The notes under the pieces were generated by a model. It was not told the origin of the DNA. It saw only the letters and a list, made by a program, of their open reading frames with translations, and searched no databases. Both the position numbers and the translations under genes were made by a program. Positions 31,699 through 38,273 of a stretch of DNA of 43,845 nucleotides are shown here, piece by piece. This DNA comes from a virus: positions 1 through 43,845 of the IMG/VR virus record IMGVR_UViG_3300045741_000574, one strand, 5' to 3'. How positions within the stretch are numbered: the stretch's first letter is position 1; each line of letters opens with the position of its first letter.

Positions 31699-31985
31699 GC
31701 GGCCACGACATCGCCAACGTGTCGATCCACCGGCTTCCGCTGATCGGGCTGCCCGGGATGGAGTGCGGGTTGCCGATCGACAAGGACGGCCGCTGCGTCG
31801 ACGAGAACGACGAGCCGCTCCCGCTCGAGGGACGGTCACCGTGCGGAGCCGACGGAGCATGGACGGTCGGCCAGATGACGCTGTGCGACGCCCACTTCCG
31901 GGTGTTCTGCCGGCTCACCGAGATCGACTACGACGGCATCCTCGCTGAGTGGAAGGGCCGCGTCATGGGGACGTGGGACGAATGA
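31695..31985 (+). CDS. Cys-rich hypothetical protein
   Basis: A 96-residue protein overlapping its neighbours on both sides. Cysteines in ECGLP, GRCVDE, SPCGAD, TLCDAHFRVFC and a His suggest a zinc-binding domain. The rest has no recognisable fold. Surrounded by nuclease and replication genes; a DNA-metabolism role is possible but unproven. Confidence 0.65.
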   Translation: MSGHDIANVSIHRLPLIGLPGMECGLPIDKDGRCVDENDEPLPLEGRSPCGADGAWTVGQMTLCDAHFRVFCRLTEIDYDGILAEWKGRVMGTWDE

Positions 31986-32275
31986 CCGCCGTCGACTACG
32001 ACATCGACCTGGACGAGCTCCTCGAGGAGGTGTTCGGGCCCGCCGACCTCACCCCGGAGGAAGCCGCGCTCGTCGCGGCGCAGGAGCGTGAGGAGATCGA
32101 GCGGGAGTTCCAGGAGCGCCGCCGCGTCGAGGAGCAGCAGCGGATCGCGGCGCTCGAAGCGAAGCTCCACGAGGCCGAGGAGAAGCACGCCGAAGACCTG
32201 CGCCAGTGGTGGCTGGACCGGTACACGATGGAAGAGGTCTGCGCGCTCGCGGCCGGCCTGGAGCAGTGGTTGTAG
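31982..32275 (+). CDS. Acidic coiled-coil protein
   Basis: A 97-residue protein: acidic start (VDYDIDLDELLEEVFGPADL), then a long charged coiled coil (EREEIEREFQERRRVEEQQR, ALEAKLHEAEEKHAEDLRQW) and a short hydrophobic end. ATG overlaps the previous stop; it abuts the replication-initiator gene. Such proteins may be adaptors or DNA mimics. No family was recognised. Confidence 0.65.
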   Translation: MTAVDYDIDLDELLEEVFGPADLTPEEAALVAAQEREEIEREFQERRRVEEQQRIAALEAKLHEAEEKHAEDLRQWWLDRYTMEEVCALAAGLEQWL

Positions 32276-32851
32276 GTGGCGTGGATCGACGACCGCATCT
32301 GGTGCCACCCGAAGTTCACCGACCTCTCGAAGGGCGCGTTCGCCGGCTACTGCAAGTCGCTCGCGTACTCGTCCGGGATGGGCACCGGAGGCCTGATCAC
32401 GCAGGGACAGATGGCGCTCTTCATGGTCACCCGCGCCGAGATGCTGGAGCTCGTCGAGGCCGGCCTGTGGGACAACGAGAACGACGGCACCGGGTCCGTC
32501 CGCATCCACGACTGGAACGAGCACAACGGCAAGCGCGACGCTCGCCGCGCCTCGGACAGGGAGCGGAAGCGCAAGAGCCGGGCCGCCAACCCGGGCGGCT
32601 GGGAGTCGGGCTCCAAGGCGGTGCAGGAGGCACGCAGAGAGGTGTTCGAGCGCGACGGCGGCGCGTGTATCGACTGCGGCGAAGTGACCGACTCCTGGCA
32701 CGCCGATCACGTCCCCGACCGCAAGGAGTTGGCCAAGCGCGGGCTCTCGCCGTTCGACATCGCGTTCATCGTCACGCGTTGCCACCCGTGCCACTCGAGC
32801 AAGACCATGCGTGACCACCACGCATCCAGAAGGGAGGCAGGAAACTCGTGA
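32276..32851 (+). CDS. Replication-initiator-like domain fused to HNH endonuclease
   Basis: A 191-residue protein. Residues 1-90 resemble the first domain of phage replication initiators of the DnaD-like group: IDDRIWCHPKFTDLSKGAFA, GGLITQGQMALFMV, and MLELVEAGLWDNENDGTGSV with IHDWNEHN. Instead of a second DnaD domain the C-terminus is an HNH nuclease: FERDGGACIDCGEVTDSWHA, DHVPDRKEL, IVTRCHPCHSSKTM, giving Cys pairs and the metal-binding His. It is directly upstream of a palindrome cluster, so it could bind and nick or open an origin. The fusion is seen; the role is inferred. Confidence 0.75.
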   Translation: MAWIDDRIWCHPKFTDLSKGAFAGYCKSLAYSSGMGTGGLITQGQMALFMVTRAEMLELVEAGLWDNENDGTGSVRIHDWNEHNGKRDARRASDRERKRKSRAANPGGWESGSKAVQEARREVFERDGGACIDCGEVTDSWHADHVPDRKELAKRGLSPFDIAFIVTRCHPCHSSKTMRDHHASRREAGNS

Positions 32852-32982
32852 CGGGTCACTTCGATAGTCACTGTGACCGACGGGCGACGGCTGGTGTGAC
32901 GGTCACGCCGGACGCTTATGGTCAGGCGCACGTTGACGGTATTGAAGGGAGTGAAGGAAGTGAAGGTTCCTTCCTTCCTTCC
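32848..32982. promoter_or_regulatory. Palindrome/iteron cluster, origin or operator candidate
   Basis: Three dyads of GTGAC half-sites: GTGACGGGTCAC (32848-32859), GTCACTGTGAC (32867-32877), GTGACGGTCAC (32896-32906). They are followed by TGAAGGRAG direct repeats (32943-32966) running into TTCC repeats (32967-32982) that can fold back on them. About 150 non-coding bases between the initiator-like gene and a cassette of different codon use. An origin is the favoured reading; a repressor operator for the next operon is the alternative. Confidence 0.5.
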
Positions 32983-33002
32983 TGCGCCGGGTTCTGGCGG
33001 GG

Positions 33003-33464
33003 GTGGTGAAGATCTCTTCGGCTGAGGAGTGGGCTGCGTTTCGGGCGCAGACGGTGGTGTTGTTCGGTGGTGAGCGTCCTGGGGTGAAGCTCGAGGACGA
33101 CCTTGCGTTCTGGTTCGGGGAGGATCCGGTGTTGGTCGCTCAGATCGCTGGTGCTGTGGGTGAGCGTCGGCGGTTGGGGAAGGTGGGGTCGGGGTGGGCG
33201 GTGTTGCACACGGAGGTGGACAGGGAGCGTCGTCGTCCGGGTCCGCCGCCGCAGGAGCTTGTGGATCGTCCGGTGCGTGAGGAGGCGGTTGCTCGGGCGC
33301 GTCAGTGGTTGCTGTCGGCGGGGGTGTTCTTCCCGTCGCGGTTCGAGGTGGAGGATGAGTTGTTCGGGGCGCGGGGCCGGTTGCGGGCGTACGCTGGCGA
33401 TCAGGCGTTGCGCGAGTCGTTGTTGTCGGAGTGGGAGTCGTCGAGGGTGGAGGAGGTGTCGTGA
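33003..33464 (+). CDS. Hypothetical protein with foreign codon use
   Basis: A 153-residue protein: KISSAEEWAAFRAQTVVLFG, then a helical middle and an Arg/Pro-rich linker (ERRRPGPPPQELVDRPV) and a final helical part (ARARQWLLSAGVFFPSRFEV). Two adjacent GTG codons could serve as start. Codons prefer TTG, GTG, GGT and CGT, unlike the C-ending choices of most genes here, which points to a different origin. No family was recognised. Confidence 0.65.
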   Translation: MVKISSAEEWAAFRAQTVVLFGGERPGVKLEDDLAFWFGEDPVLVAQIAGAVGERRRLGKVGSGWAVLHTEVDRERRRPGPPPQELVDRPVREEAVARARQWLLSAGVFFPSRFEVEDELFGARGRLRAYAGDQALRESLLSEWESSRVEEVS

Positions 33465-33799
33465 TCACGAGTGAGGAGTTCTTGGCGGCGTGGATGCGGA
33501 ACGTGCGGGATGGGGCTCCGACGGACACTTGTCGGCGGCTCGAGATGGAGCTTCCGCCGGCAGGGGTGGCGGTGCGTGCGCTTGAGCCGGCGGGTGATCT
33601 GACGGTGGAGCAGAAGATCGCGGTGGCGTTCTCGATGGGGGTGTGTGTGGGGGTGGAGGCTGAGCGGTATCGGGTTGCGGGGGAGGCTCGGGCTCGGCGT
33701 GCGATGCAGCACGCTGCGGAGGAGGGGATCGCTCTGCCCGTGGAGGGGGTCTTGCTGAACCGGAGTCAGCGTCGTCGTCGTCAGAGGAGGAAGCGTTGA
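33461..33799 (+). CDS. Hypothetical protein with foreign codon use
   Basis: A 112-residue helical protein (SEEFLAAWMRNVRDGAPTDT, then EQKIAVAFSMGVCVGVEAER) ending in a strongly basic LNRSQRRRRQRRKR, which suggests nucleic-acid binding. GTG start in a GTGA overlap. Same G/T-ending codon preference as the gene before it. No family was recognised. Confidence 0.65.
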   Translation: MITSEEFLAAWMRNVRDGAPTDTCRRLEMELPPAGVAVRALEPAGDLTVEQKIAVAFSMGVCVGVEAERYRVAGEARARRAMQHAAEEGIALPVEGVLLNRSQRRRRQRRKR

Positions 33800-34029
33800 T
33801 CAAGATCCTGTTGGAGGAGGTCGGGTTCGGTTTGGCGATCGCGCCGGGTGGTGTGCCGGTCATCGCGTTCCAGGATCCGAAGACGGGGATCGAAGTGCGG
33901 ATCCCGTTGCCGGGCGAGTCGAGGCAGAAGCTGATCGACATGCTTGTGGTGGCGGGGTCACCGGTGTCACCGGTGGTGGTGGCGCCGGCTGGGTCGTTGC
34001 CGCCGGTGCCTGCTGGGTTCAAGGGGTGA
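33796..34029 (+). CDS. Small hypothetical protein with foreign codon use
   Basis: A 77-residue protein from a TTG start overlapping the previous stop, behind a GAGGAGG site. A beta-rich first half (GFGLAIAPGGVPVIAFQDPK, TGIEVRIPLPG) is followed by a helix (RQKLIDMLVVAG) and a Pro/Val tail. Resembles short phage proteins of unknown function. Overlaps the sigma-like gene by four bases. Confidence 0.6.
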   Translation: MIKILLEEVGFGLAIAPGGVPVIAFQDPKTGIEVRIPLPGESRQKLIDMLVVAGSPVSPVVVAPAGSLPPVPAGFKG

Positions 34030-34649
34030 CGTGCGTCGTGGATGACCACCTCGATGCTCGCCGGCGGGTCGCTGGTTCGTACGACGTGCGGGCCGGCAGC
34101 GTTGAGCTTGCGCTGCGTCGGCTGTTGCCGCCGCAGAGGGGGAAGTCGTCGACGGAGCGGCTGATGGGGATCGCGGGGAAGGCGTTGGATGACGGGTCGC
34201 GTGCGTTGAAGCCTCCGTTGTCGCCGCAGGAACGGGAGGACGCTCACCAGCATCTCCTCGAGGTGGGGGTGAAGTCGATCGACCGGTACGACCCGTCCAG
34301 GGACCGCGGCCACCTGACTGTGCCGCTGGACGAGCGGTTCGGCGGGTACGCGTACTTCCGGATGCGGTTCGGGCTCGTCGACTGGTTGCGCGCGAACCGT
34401 GGTGACCGCCGGCGCGTGACGCAGATGTCGGTGGAGCCGTCGTCGCATCTCGAGGGGCTCGGTGGGGACGAGCAGTCGCCGTGGTCGGCCCTGGTGGAGG
34501 AGGACTTCTCGGGGAGGGTCGCGTCGCACCTGAAGGTCGAGCGGTACAAGGCGGTCGCGGACGCTTCGGGCATGTCGCTCGGGGAGTGGGCTATCGCGCG
34601 GTTGGACGTGGTGATGGAGTTCGAGGAGGACTGGTGGGGGATCCGGTGA
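34026..34649 (+). CDS. Sigma-factor-like DNA-binding protein
   Basis: A 207-residue protein. Residues about 70-135 look like sigma-70 region 2: REDAHQHLLEVGVKSIDRYD, then PSRDRG, RFGGYAYFRMRFGLVDWLR and ANRGDRRR, close to the pattern FDP.RG..F..YA..RIR..i.dwlR of sigma-28/B-type factors. I see no region 4; instead residues 170-195 (ERYKAVADASGMSLGEWAIA) resemble a ribbon-helix-helix. A factor recognising only a -10-like element is conceivable and would suit the late motif. GTG start; the first part of the gene shares the foreign codon use. Region-2 likeness is moderate; function is inference. Confidence 0.6.
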   Translation: MTCVVDDHLDARRRVAGSYDVRAGSVELALRRLLPPQRGKSSTERLMGIAGKALDDGSRALKPPLSPQEREDAHQHLLEVGVKSIDRYDPSRDRGHLTVPLDERFGGYAYFRMRFGLVDWLRANRGDRRRVTQMSVEPSSHLEGLGGDEQSPWSALVEEDFSGRVASHLKVERYKAVADASGMSLGEWAIARLDVVMEFEEDWWGIR

Positions 34650-35125
34650 CCGGCTCTGCGTTCCTCGGCGGCCCGGCGGACGGCAAGCCGGTGAGCAGAA
34701 TGGACAACATCGTCCACGTCGACCTGATGACGGCGTTGCACGATTCCCTGTGCATCACCTGGGGCACCGTCGGTCGAGGCGGCGGCGAACGATCTGGTCG
34801 AAGCATTGCAACCCTCAAGGAGGACCTGATGGCTGACGAGAGCACGAGGACCGCGACCGAGTTCGTGGTGCTCTACAACTACGACGACGCCGTCATCGAA
34901 GGCGAAGATGACATGAGCTTGCGATGGGTGGTGCTGCCGGTGCGTGTGTTCGGCACGAACGGCGCGAAGTACGCGCTCGACGCCGCGCTCGCGGAAGGCG
35001 GCGAGATCGCGAACCTCATGACGCTGCGGGACGGCATGATGTTCCGGCTCGTCCCGAAGCGGTTCTGGGCTGACGAGCCGTTCATGGTGCGGATCGCGAC
35101 GCAGACCGTGCTGACGGTGACGTAG
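34646..35125 (+). CDS. Hypothetical protein, two possible starts
   Basis: From the GTG overlapping the sigma-like gene the product has 159 residues. It begins SAFLGGPADGKPV, a short motif of many small phage proteins, which suggests this part is translated. A second start, ATG at 34829, has a stronger AAGGAGG site and would give 98 residues (FVVLYNYDDAVIEGEDDMSL, then GAKYALDAALAEGGEIANLM). Possibly both products are made. No function is known. Confidence 0.6.
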   Translation: MTGSAFLGGPADGKPVSRMDNIVHVDLMTALHDSLCITWGTVGRGGGERSGRSIATLKEDLMADESTRTATEFVVLYNYDDAVIEGEDDMSLRWVVLPVRVFGTNGAKYALDAALAEGGEIANLMTLRDGMMFRLVPKRFWADEPFMVRIATQTVLTVT

Positions 35126-35127
35126 CC

Positions 35128-35637
35128 ATGTTCGACGACGACAACGCGATCGTCGCTGGCGCCGAGGCGTTGCGACGCATGATGATCCGCGGGGAAGGAG
35201 GGAAGGCCGAGTGGGCTGAGGCGTTCCGTCGCGCGTACGCGCTCGAGTTGCGCGCACGGCCGGCGCATCCGTCGCAGATGACCCTGGAGGCTTCCACGCT
35301 TGGCGACGCGAGCGCGATCGTGTCGGCCTCGGCGCCGAGCACGAGCCAGGCTGCCGCGAGGAGCGTCGCTGCGCTCACCGGTGAGGTGCGCCTCAGGGTG
35401 CTGCGAGCGATCGAGGCGCACGGCGGGCTCACCGACGACGAGGGCTGCGAGGTGCTCGCGATGAACCCGAGCACCTACCGGCCGCGCCGGCACGAGCTCG
35501 TGCGCGGCTACAAGCGAATCGAGGGTGGCTGGGTGCAGGAGTCGGGTCGCCGCCGGCCGACCGCGAGCGGGCTGCCCGCGATCGTGTGGGTCGCGACCGA
35601 CAAGGGCATCGCGGAGCTCAGGAGCCGAGGTCGGTGA
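35128..35637 (+). CDS. Winged-helix DNA-binding protein
   Basis: A 169-residue protein. An unstructured Ala/Ser-rich middle separates an N-terminal helical part (EWAEAFRRAYALELRARPAH) from a C-terminal wHTH: RLRVLRAIEAHGGLTDDEGC, EVLAMNPSTYRPRRHELVRG, then a wing with GGWVQESGRRRPTASGLPA and IVWVATDKG. This type is frequent in actinophage early regions and probably controls transcription or replication. The ATG follows the previous stop by two bases. Confidence 0.75.
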   Translation: MFDDDNAIVAGAEALRRMMIRGEGGKAEWAEAFRRAYALELRARPAHPSQMTLEASTLGDASAIVSASAPSTSQAAARSVAALTGEVRLRVLRAIEAHGGLTDDEGCEVLAMNPSTYRPRRHELVRGYKRIEGGWVQESGRRRPTASGLPAIVWVATDKGIAELRSRGR

Positions 35638-35801
35638 TCGTCGGGTCGCAGTACCTCGAGCGCGGCCGCGTCGTGCTGGTGCTGTGCCGGTGGAACGGTT
35701 CTGGTCCTCGCAACGTGCTCGTCCAGCGTGAGTCGGGCGAGCTCGTTGTTCGCCCGTTTCGCGGGTTGCGAAAAAAGCATCCGGAACAGGCCAGGGGATG
35801 A
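35634..35801 (+). CDS. Small conserved phage protein
   Basis: A 55-residue protein from a GTG overlapping the wHTH stop. Beta hairpins with RGRVVLVLCRWNGSGPRNVL and GELVVRPFRGLRKK match a small protein common next to HNH genes of actinophages. Function unknown. Its stop overlaps the ATG of the HNH gene. Confidence 0.65.
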   Translation: MIVGSQYLERGRVVLVLCRWNGSGPRNVLVQRESGELVVRPFRGLRKKHPEQARG

Positions 35802-36091
35802 GAACCCGGCAGATCTGCTCGAGGTGCTTCCGGCTGAAGCCGTGCTCGTGTCCGACGGACCCGGGACGGCTCAACCGGAACCAGAAGCGGTCGAAGGCGA
35901 AGGGGTACAAGACGGCCGCGTGGCTTCGAACGAGAGCGAAGCGGCTGAAGCTCGACGGGTACCGGTGCGTCCGGTGCGGATCAACCGAGGACCTCACCGT
36001 GGACGTGGTCGGAGGAGGCGACCACCGGACCGCCACGGTGCAGCAGTGCCGAACGCTGTGCCGACGCTGCCACGGCAGCGTCGACGGATGA
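35798..36091 (+). CDS. HNH-like endonuclease
   Basis: A 97-residue protein with a Cys-rich N-terminus (QICSRCFRLKPCSCP), a basic linker (RNQKRSKAKGYKTAAWLRTR) and the HNH core: GYRCVRCGSTEDLTVDVVGG, then GDHRTATVQQCRTLCRRCHG. The first His of the classical motif is replaced (VDVVGG), as in some phage HNH proteins. Such enzymes may nick DNA during packaging, though this copy is far from the terminase genes. Confidence 0.75.
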   Translation: MRTRQICSRCFRLKPCSCPTDPGRLNRNQKRSKAKGYKTAAWLRTRAKRLKLDGYRCVRCGSTEDLTVDVVGGGDHRTATVQQCRTLCRRCHGSVDG

Positions 36092-36107
36092 CGACGAAAG
36101 GGTCGAG

Positions 36108-36308
36108 ATGAAAGCGGAAGTGCGCCAGCTGGTGAAGCAACTCGTGAGGGACAACCCCGGCGTCGAGATCGACATGACCGGGAAGCACGTCAAGGTCAGG
36201 TCCGCCGACGGGCACGTCATCGCGACGCTGCCGGCGTCGCCCGGTGATTTGAGGTGGCGGCTGAACAGCCGTGCGTCGCTCAGGCAGGCAGGCCTCCATG
36301 TTCGATAA
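36108..36308 (+). CDS. HicA-like small protein
   Basis: A 66-residue protein with a dsRBD-like plan: helix (AEVRQLVKQLVRDNPGVEID), then GKHVKVRSADGHVIATLPAS, and a C-terminal helix (RWRLNSRASLRQAGLHVR). It resembles HicA toxins but no HicB gene is adjacent and the usual catalytic His context is weak (KHVKV). Ribosome site AAAGGG. Overlaps the next gene by 11 bases. Confidence 0.6.
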   Translation: MKAEVRQLVKQLVRDNPGVEIDMTGKHVKVRSADGHVIATLPASPGDLRWRLNSRASLRQAGLHVR

Positions 36309-36690
36309 CCCCGTCCCGAGCCAGGGTCCGCCGGCGCCGGACGGCCCGGGCATGGCGCACTGGGCGTACGCGGTCGCGCTCGGCACAGCCCTCCAGATCG
36401 TGATCGGGCCGCCCGGCTGGCACGGCGTCTTCTGGTCGGTGTCGTGGCCGCTGAACGCGCCGATCATGAACGCGCCGCCCGGAACGATCGCGACGCGCAT
36501 GAGCGTCGACGCGGCGAAGTGCGAGAACCCCGAGTGCGACGGGTGCGGCCTCGAGGTCACGATCTCGATCGAGATCCAGCGTCCCGGCCAGGAGGACGAG
36601 GAGGACCTCACGTTCACGCTCGAGCAGGCCATCCGGATGCTCGACACGATCCGACGGTTCACCGAGCAGGCGCGAGCGTCGATGAACTGA
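36298..36690 (+). CDS. Hypothetical protein with CxxC motifs
   Basis: A 130-residue protein beginning in the end of the HicA-like gene. A moderately hydrophobic stretch (MAHWAYAVALGTALQIVIGP) is followed by CENPECDGCGLEVTISIEI, a possible zinc knuckle, and an amphipathic helix (TLEQAIRMLDTIRRFTEQA). No family was recognised. Confidence 0.6.
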   Translation: MFDNPVPSQGPPAPDGPGMAHWAYAVALGTALQIVIGPPGWHGVFWSVSWPLNAPIMNAPPGTIATRMSVDAAKCENPECDGCGLEVTISIEIQRPGQEDEEDLTFTLEQAIRMLDTIRRFTEQARASMN

Positions 36691-36700
36691 CGTTCGTCGC

Positions 36701-36706
36701 TACGAT
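36701..36706 (+). promoter_or_regulatory. Possible -10 box before collagen-like gene
   Basis: TACGAT followed, after six bases, by GTCAG, the same spacing as in the leftward promoters (TAYGCT, six bases, GTCAGGGTC). No clear -35 is visible. It would start about 45 bases before the ATG at 36752. Confidence 0.4.
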
Positions 36707-36751
36707 CGCGCGGTCAGACCCAATCCCACGAACCCTCGGAAGGAGGGGAGC

Positions 36752-37345
36752 ATGTCAGCAGGTACGAAGGTCAGGGTGCAGAGGCTGCTCGCACTCGCCA
36801 CGGTGGTCGCAGCCCTCGCGGTCGCGTTCCACGTCTCGCGGACGCCGGCGGCGGTGAGCAGGCCGGCCGCGCCGGCGGCGCTCGAGAAGCGTCCGAAGGT
36901 GCAGGAGCACGGCGCCAGGTTCGGCCCGTGGTGCATCAGCGAGAAGACCGGTGCGATGCGCGCGCTGCTCACCGGGAAGGTGTGCGACGCGAACGAGATC
37001 AAGGTGACCCACAACTTCCTGCTCGGGGCGCTCCAGGGGGCGCAGGGTCCTCCTGGCCCCGCAGGCCCGGCGGGCGCTTCGGTGCAGGGTCCTCCTGGCC
37101 CCGCAGGCCCGGCAGGCGCTTCGGTGCAGGGTCCTCCTGGCCCCGCGGGCCCGGCAGGCGCTTCGTTCGACGGGTTCGCGCAGTGCGAGAAGCAGGACAA
37201 GAAGGGCCACGTCTGCGTGATCGTTCCGATCAAGGGCCTCGGCCAGGTGCCGCTCTACTACGACTGCGGTCCGCAGTCGCCGGCGCCGTGCCCGGCCGAG
37301 AAGCCGAAGGACGACGAGAAGAGCTCCGACTCCAACGACTCCTGA
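36752..37345 (+). CDS. Collagen-like membrane or secreted protein
   Basis: A 197-residue protein. Residues 10-28 form a hydrophobic segment (LLALATVVAALAVAFHV), either an anchor or a signal peptide. A region with GPWCISEKTGAMRALLTGKV follows, then three 14-residue collagen-type units (QGPPGPAGPAGAS plus V or F, residues 98-139), then a Cys-containing part (AQCEKQDKKGHVCVIVPIKG) and an acidic end. Strong site AAGGAGGGG. Collagen-like phage proteins are normally virion fibres; this one is outside the structural region and membrane-targeted, so it may act on the cell surface. Confidence 0.75.
   Translation: MSAGTKVRVQRLLALATVVAALAVAFHVSRTPAAVSRPAAPAALEKRPKVQEHGARFGPWCISEKTGAMRALLTGKVCDANEIKVTHNFLLGALQGAQGPPGPAGPAGASVQGPPGPAGPAGASVQGPPGPAGPAGASFDGFAQCEKQDKKGHVCVIVPIKGLGQVPLYYDCGPQSPAPCPAEKPKDDEKSSDSNDS
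37043..37168 (+). repeat. 42-bp collagen-coding repeat, three copies
   Basis: Units at 37043-37084, 37085-37126 and 37127-37168 are almost identical at DNA level, so they are recent duplications and may vary in number between isolates. Confidence 0.85.
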
Positions 37346-37367
37346 ACAGGTGCCGCCGCGAGGGATG

Positions 37368-37394
37368 GAGGGGCCCCCAGATCGGGGGCCCCTC
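37368..37394. terminator. Hairpin between convergent operons
   Basis: GAGGGGCCCCC (37368-37378) pairs perfectly with 37384-37394 across AGATC. It lies between the end of the rightward early operon and the end of the leftward operon and can serve both. Confidence 0.8.
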
Positions 37395-37407
37395 GTCGTT
37401 CACGGGG

Positions 37408-37548
37408 TCAGCGCGACCGCGCCCACAGGCGGGCGGCGCCGATCCCGACGCAGGCGGCGAGCAGCCACGGCGCCGGGTGCCACGCCCACACAAGGAGAGC
37501 CGCCGCGACCCCGAGCAGCAGCGCCTTCACGTCTCCCCGCCGGATCAT
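37408..37548 (-). CDS. Small two-helix membrane protein
   Basis: A 46-residue protein, last gene of the leftward operon: MIRRGDVKALLLGVAAALLV, then HPAPWLLAACVGIGAARLW and a basic end. Two hydrophobic segments with a short Trp/His/Pro loop. The ATG overlaps the stop of the gene upstream. No family was recognised. Confidence 0.6.
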   Translation of the reverse strand: MIRRGDVKALLLGVAAALLVWAWHPAPWLLAACVGIGAARLWARSR

Positions 37549-37775
37549 CGGACCTTGCCGATCCTGCTCATGCGGGACTGGGCGTGCTCGACGATCGCCT
37601 TGCCGGCCTCCTCGAGGAACACCGGGTGGGTGAGCTCCAGGTCGAGCACCAAGCAGCCGTTCGAGACGCCGGCGACACCGGACGCGTAGAGCGCCTGCCC
37701 GACGGCTTCGCGAGCCCCTGCGCGGAACTGCTCCTCCTCGATCGCGTCGAGGCGCCGGAACCTGATCGTGGTCAT
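37545..37775 (-). CDS. Hypothetical protein
   Basis: A 76-residue protein: TTIRFRRLDAIEEEQFRAGA, AREAVGQALYASGVAGV, NGCLVLDLELTHPVFLEEAG and a basic helical end. It reads like a small alpha/beta domain. It overlaps both neighbours by a few bases, consistent with coupled translation. No family was recognised. Confidence 0.65.
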   Translation of the reverse strand: MTTIRFRRLDAIEEEQFRAGAREAVGQALYASGVAGVSNGCLVLDLELTHPVFLEEAGKAIVEHAQSRMSRIGKVR

Positions 37776-38191
37776 CAGAACCACGCGAGCAGGCTCAGGT
37801 CGACAACCGGCGGCTCCCACGCGGGACACGCAGGCGGGTCGGGAGCCACCCACGGCGCGATCCACGAGAACGGCGACGCCTCCGCAGGCGGATCCGTCTC
37901 CTCCTCGGGCGGCACCGGCCACGTCCCGCCCCACGGGATGTAGTCGGGGTTGGGCACGAGGCCGGTGCCATCGCAGTTCCAGCACTCGATGATGTCCTCC
38001 GGGCCGATCAGCCACCCGTACGGCTGGCCGTAGAGTGCGGCGCAGGCCGGGCAGGGGACGGCCGGGTAGTCGATCGGGTTGCTGCCGCTCTCGGGCGGCC
38101 ACGGCGGCGGGTTGACCGCCGACCCGACGGACGCCGCCGCCAGCACGACGACGGTGAGCGCGGCCACGATCGCGGCTAAACGCTTGAGCAT
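37775..38191 (-). CDS. Secreted or anchored zinc-ribbon protein
   Basis: A 138-residue protein. The start (MLKRLAAIVAALTVVVLAAA) is a signal peptide or anchor. A DnaJ-like zinc ribbon follows: VPCPACAALYGQPYG with IIECWNCDGTGLV. The rest is Pro/Trp/Glu-rich (WGGTWPVPPEEETDPPAEAS). The ATG has a GGAGGAAGC site. A zinc domain outside or at the membrane is unusual; no role is known. Confidence 0.65.
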   Translation of the reverse strand: MLKRLAAIVAALTVVVLAAASVGSAVNPPPWPPESGSNPIDYPAVPCPACAALYGQPYGWLIGPEDIIECWNCDGTGLVPNPDYIPWGGTWPVPPEEETDPPAEASPFSWIAPWVAPDPPACPAWEPPVVDLSLLAWF

Positions 38192-38229
38192 GCTTCCTCC
38201 TTCGTTCGATTGGAGCGGATGCTCCGAGC

Positions 38230-38249
38230 GGCGGGCCTCGCGGCCCGCC
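38230..38249 (-). terminator. Hairpin between leftward genes
   Basis: GGCGGGCC-TCGC-GGCCCGCC, 8-bp perfect stem, after the stop of the gene at 38274-38660 and before the leader of the gene at 38191. It may end or attenuate transcription within the operon. Confidence 0.6.
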
Positions 38250-38273
38250 ACCCGCATCACCCGGTCGCCTCGC

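Noticed and set aside
36108-36308. HicA toxin of a toxin-antitoxin pair
   Set aside because: No HicB-like partner is adjacent and the catalytic context is weak, so only HicA-like fold is stated.
27356-37345. Integrase, DNA polymerase, primase or helicase in the early region
   Set aside because: I looked for their motifs in the larger early products and found none; the replication call rests only on the initiator-like/HNH protein.
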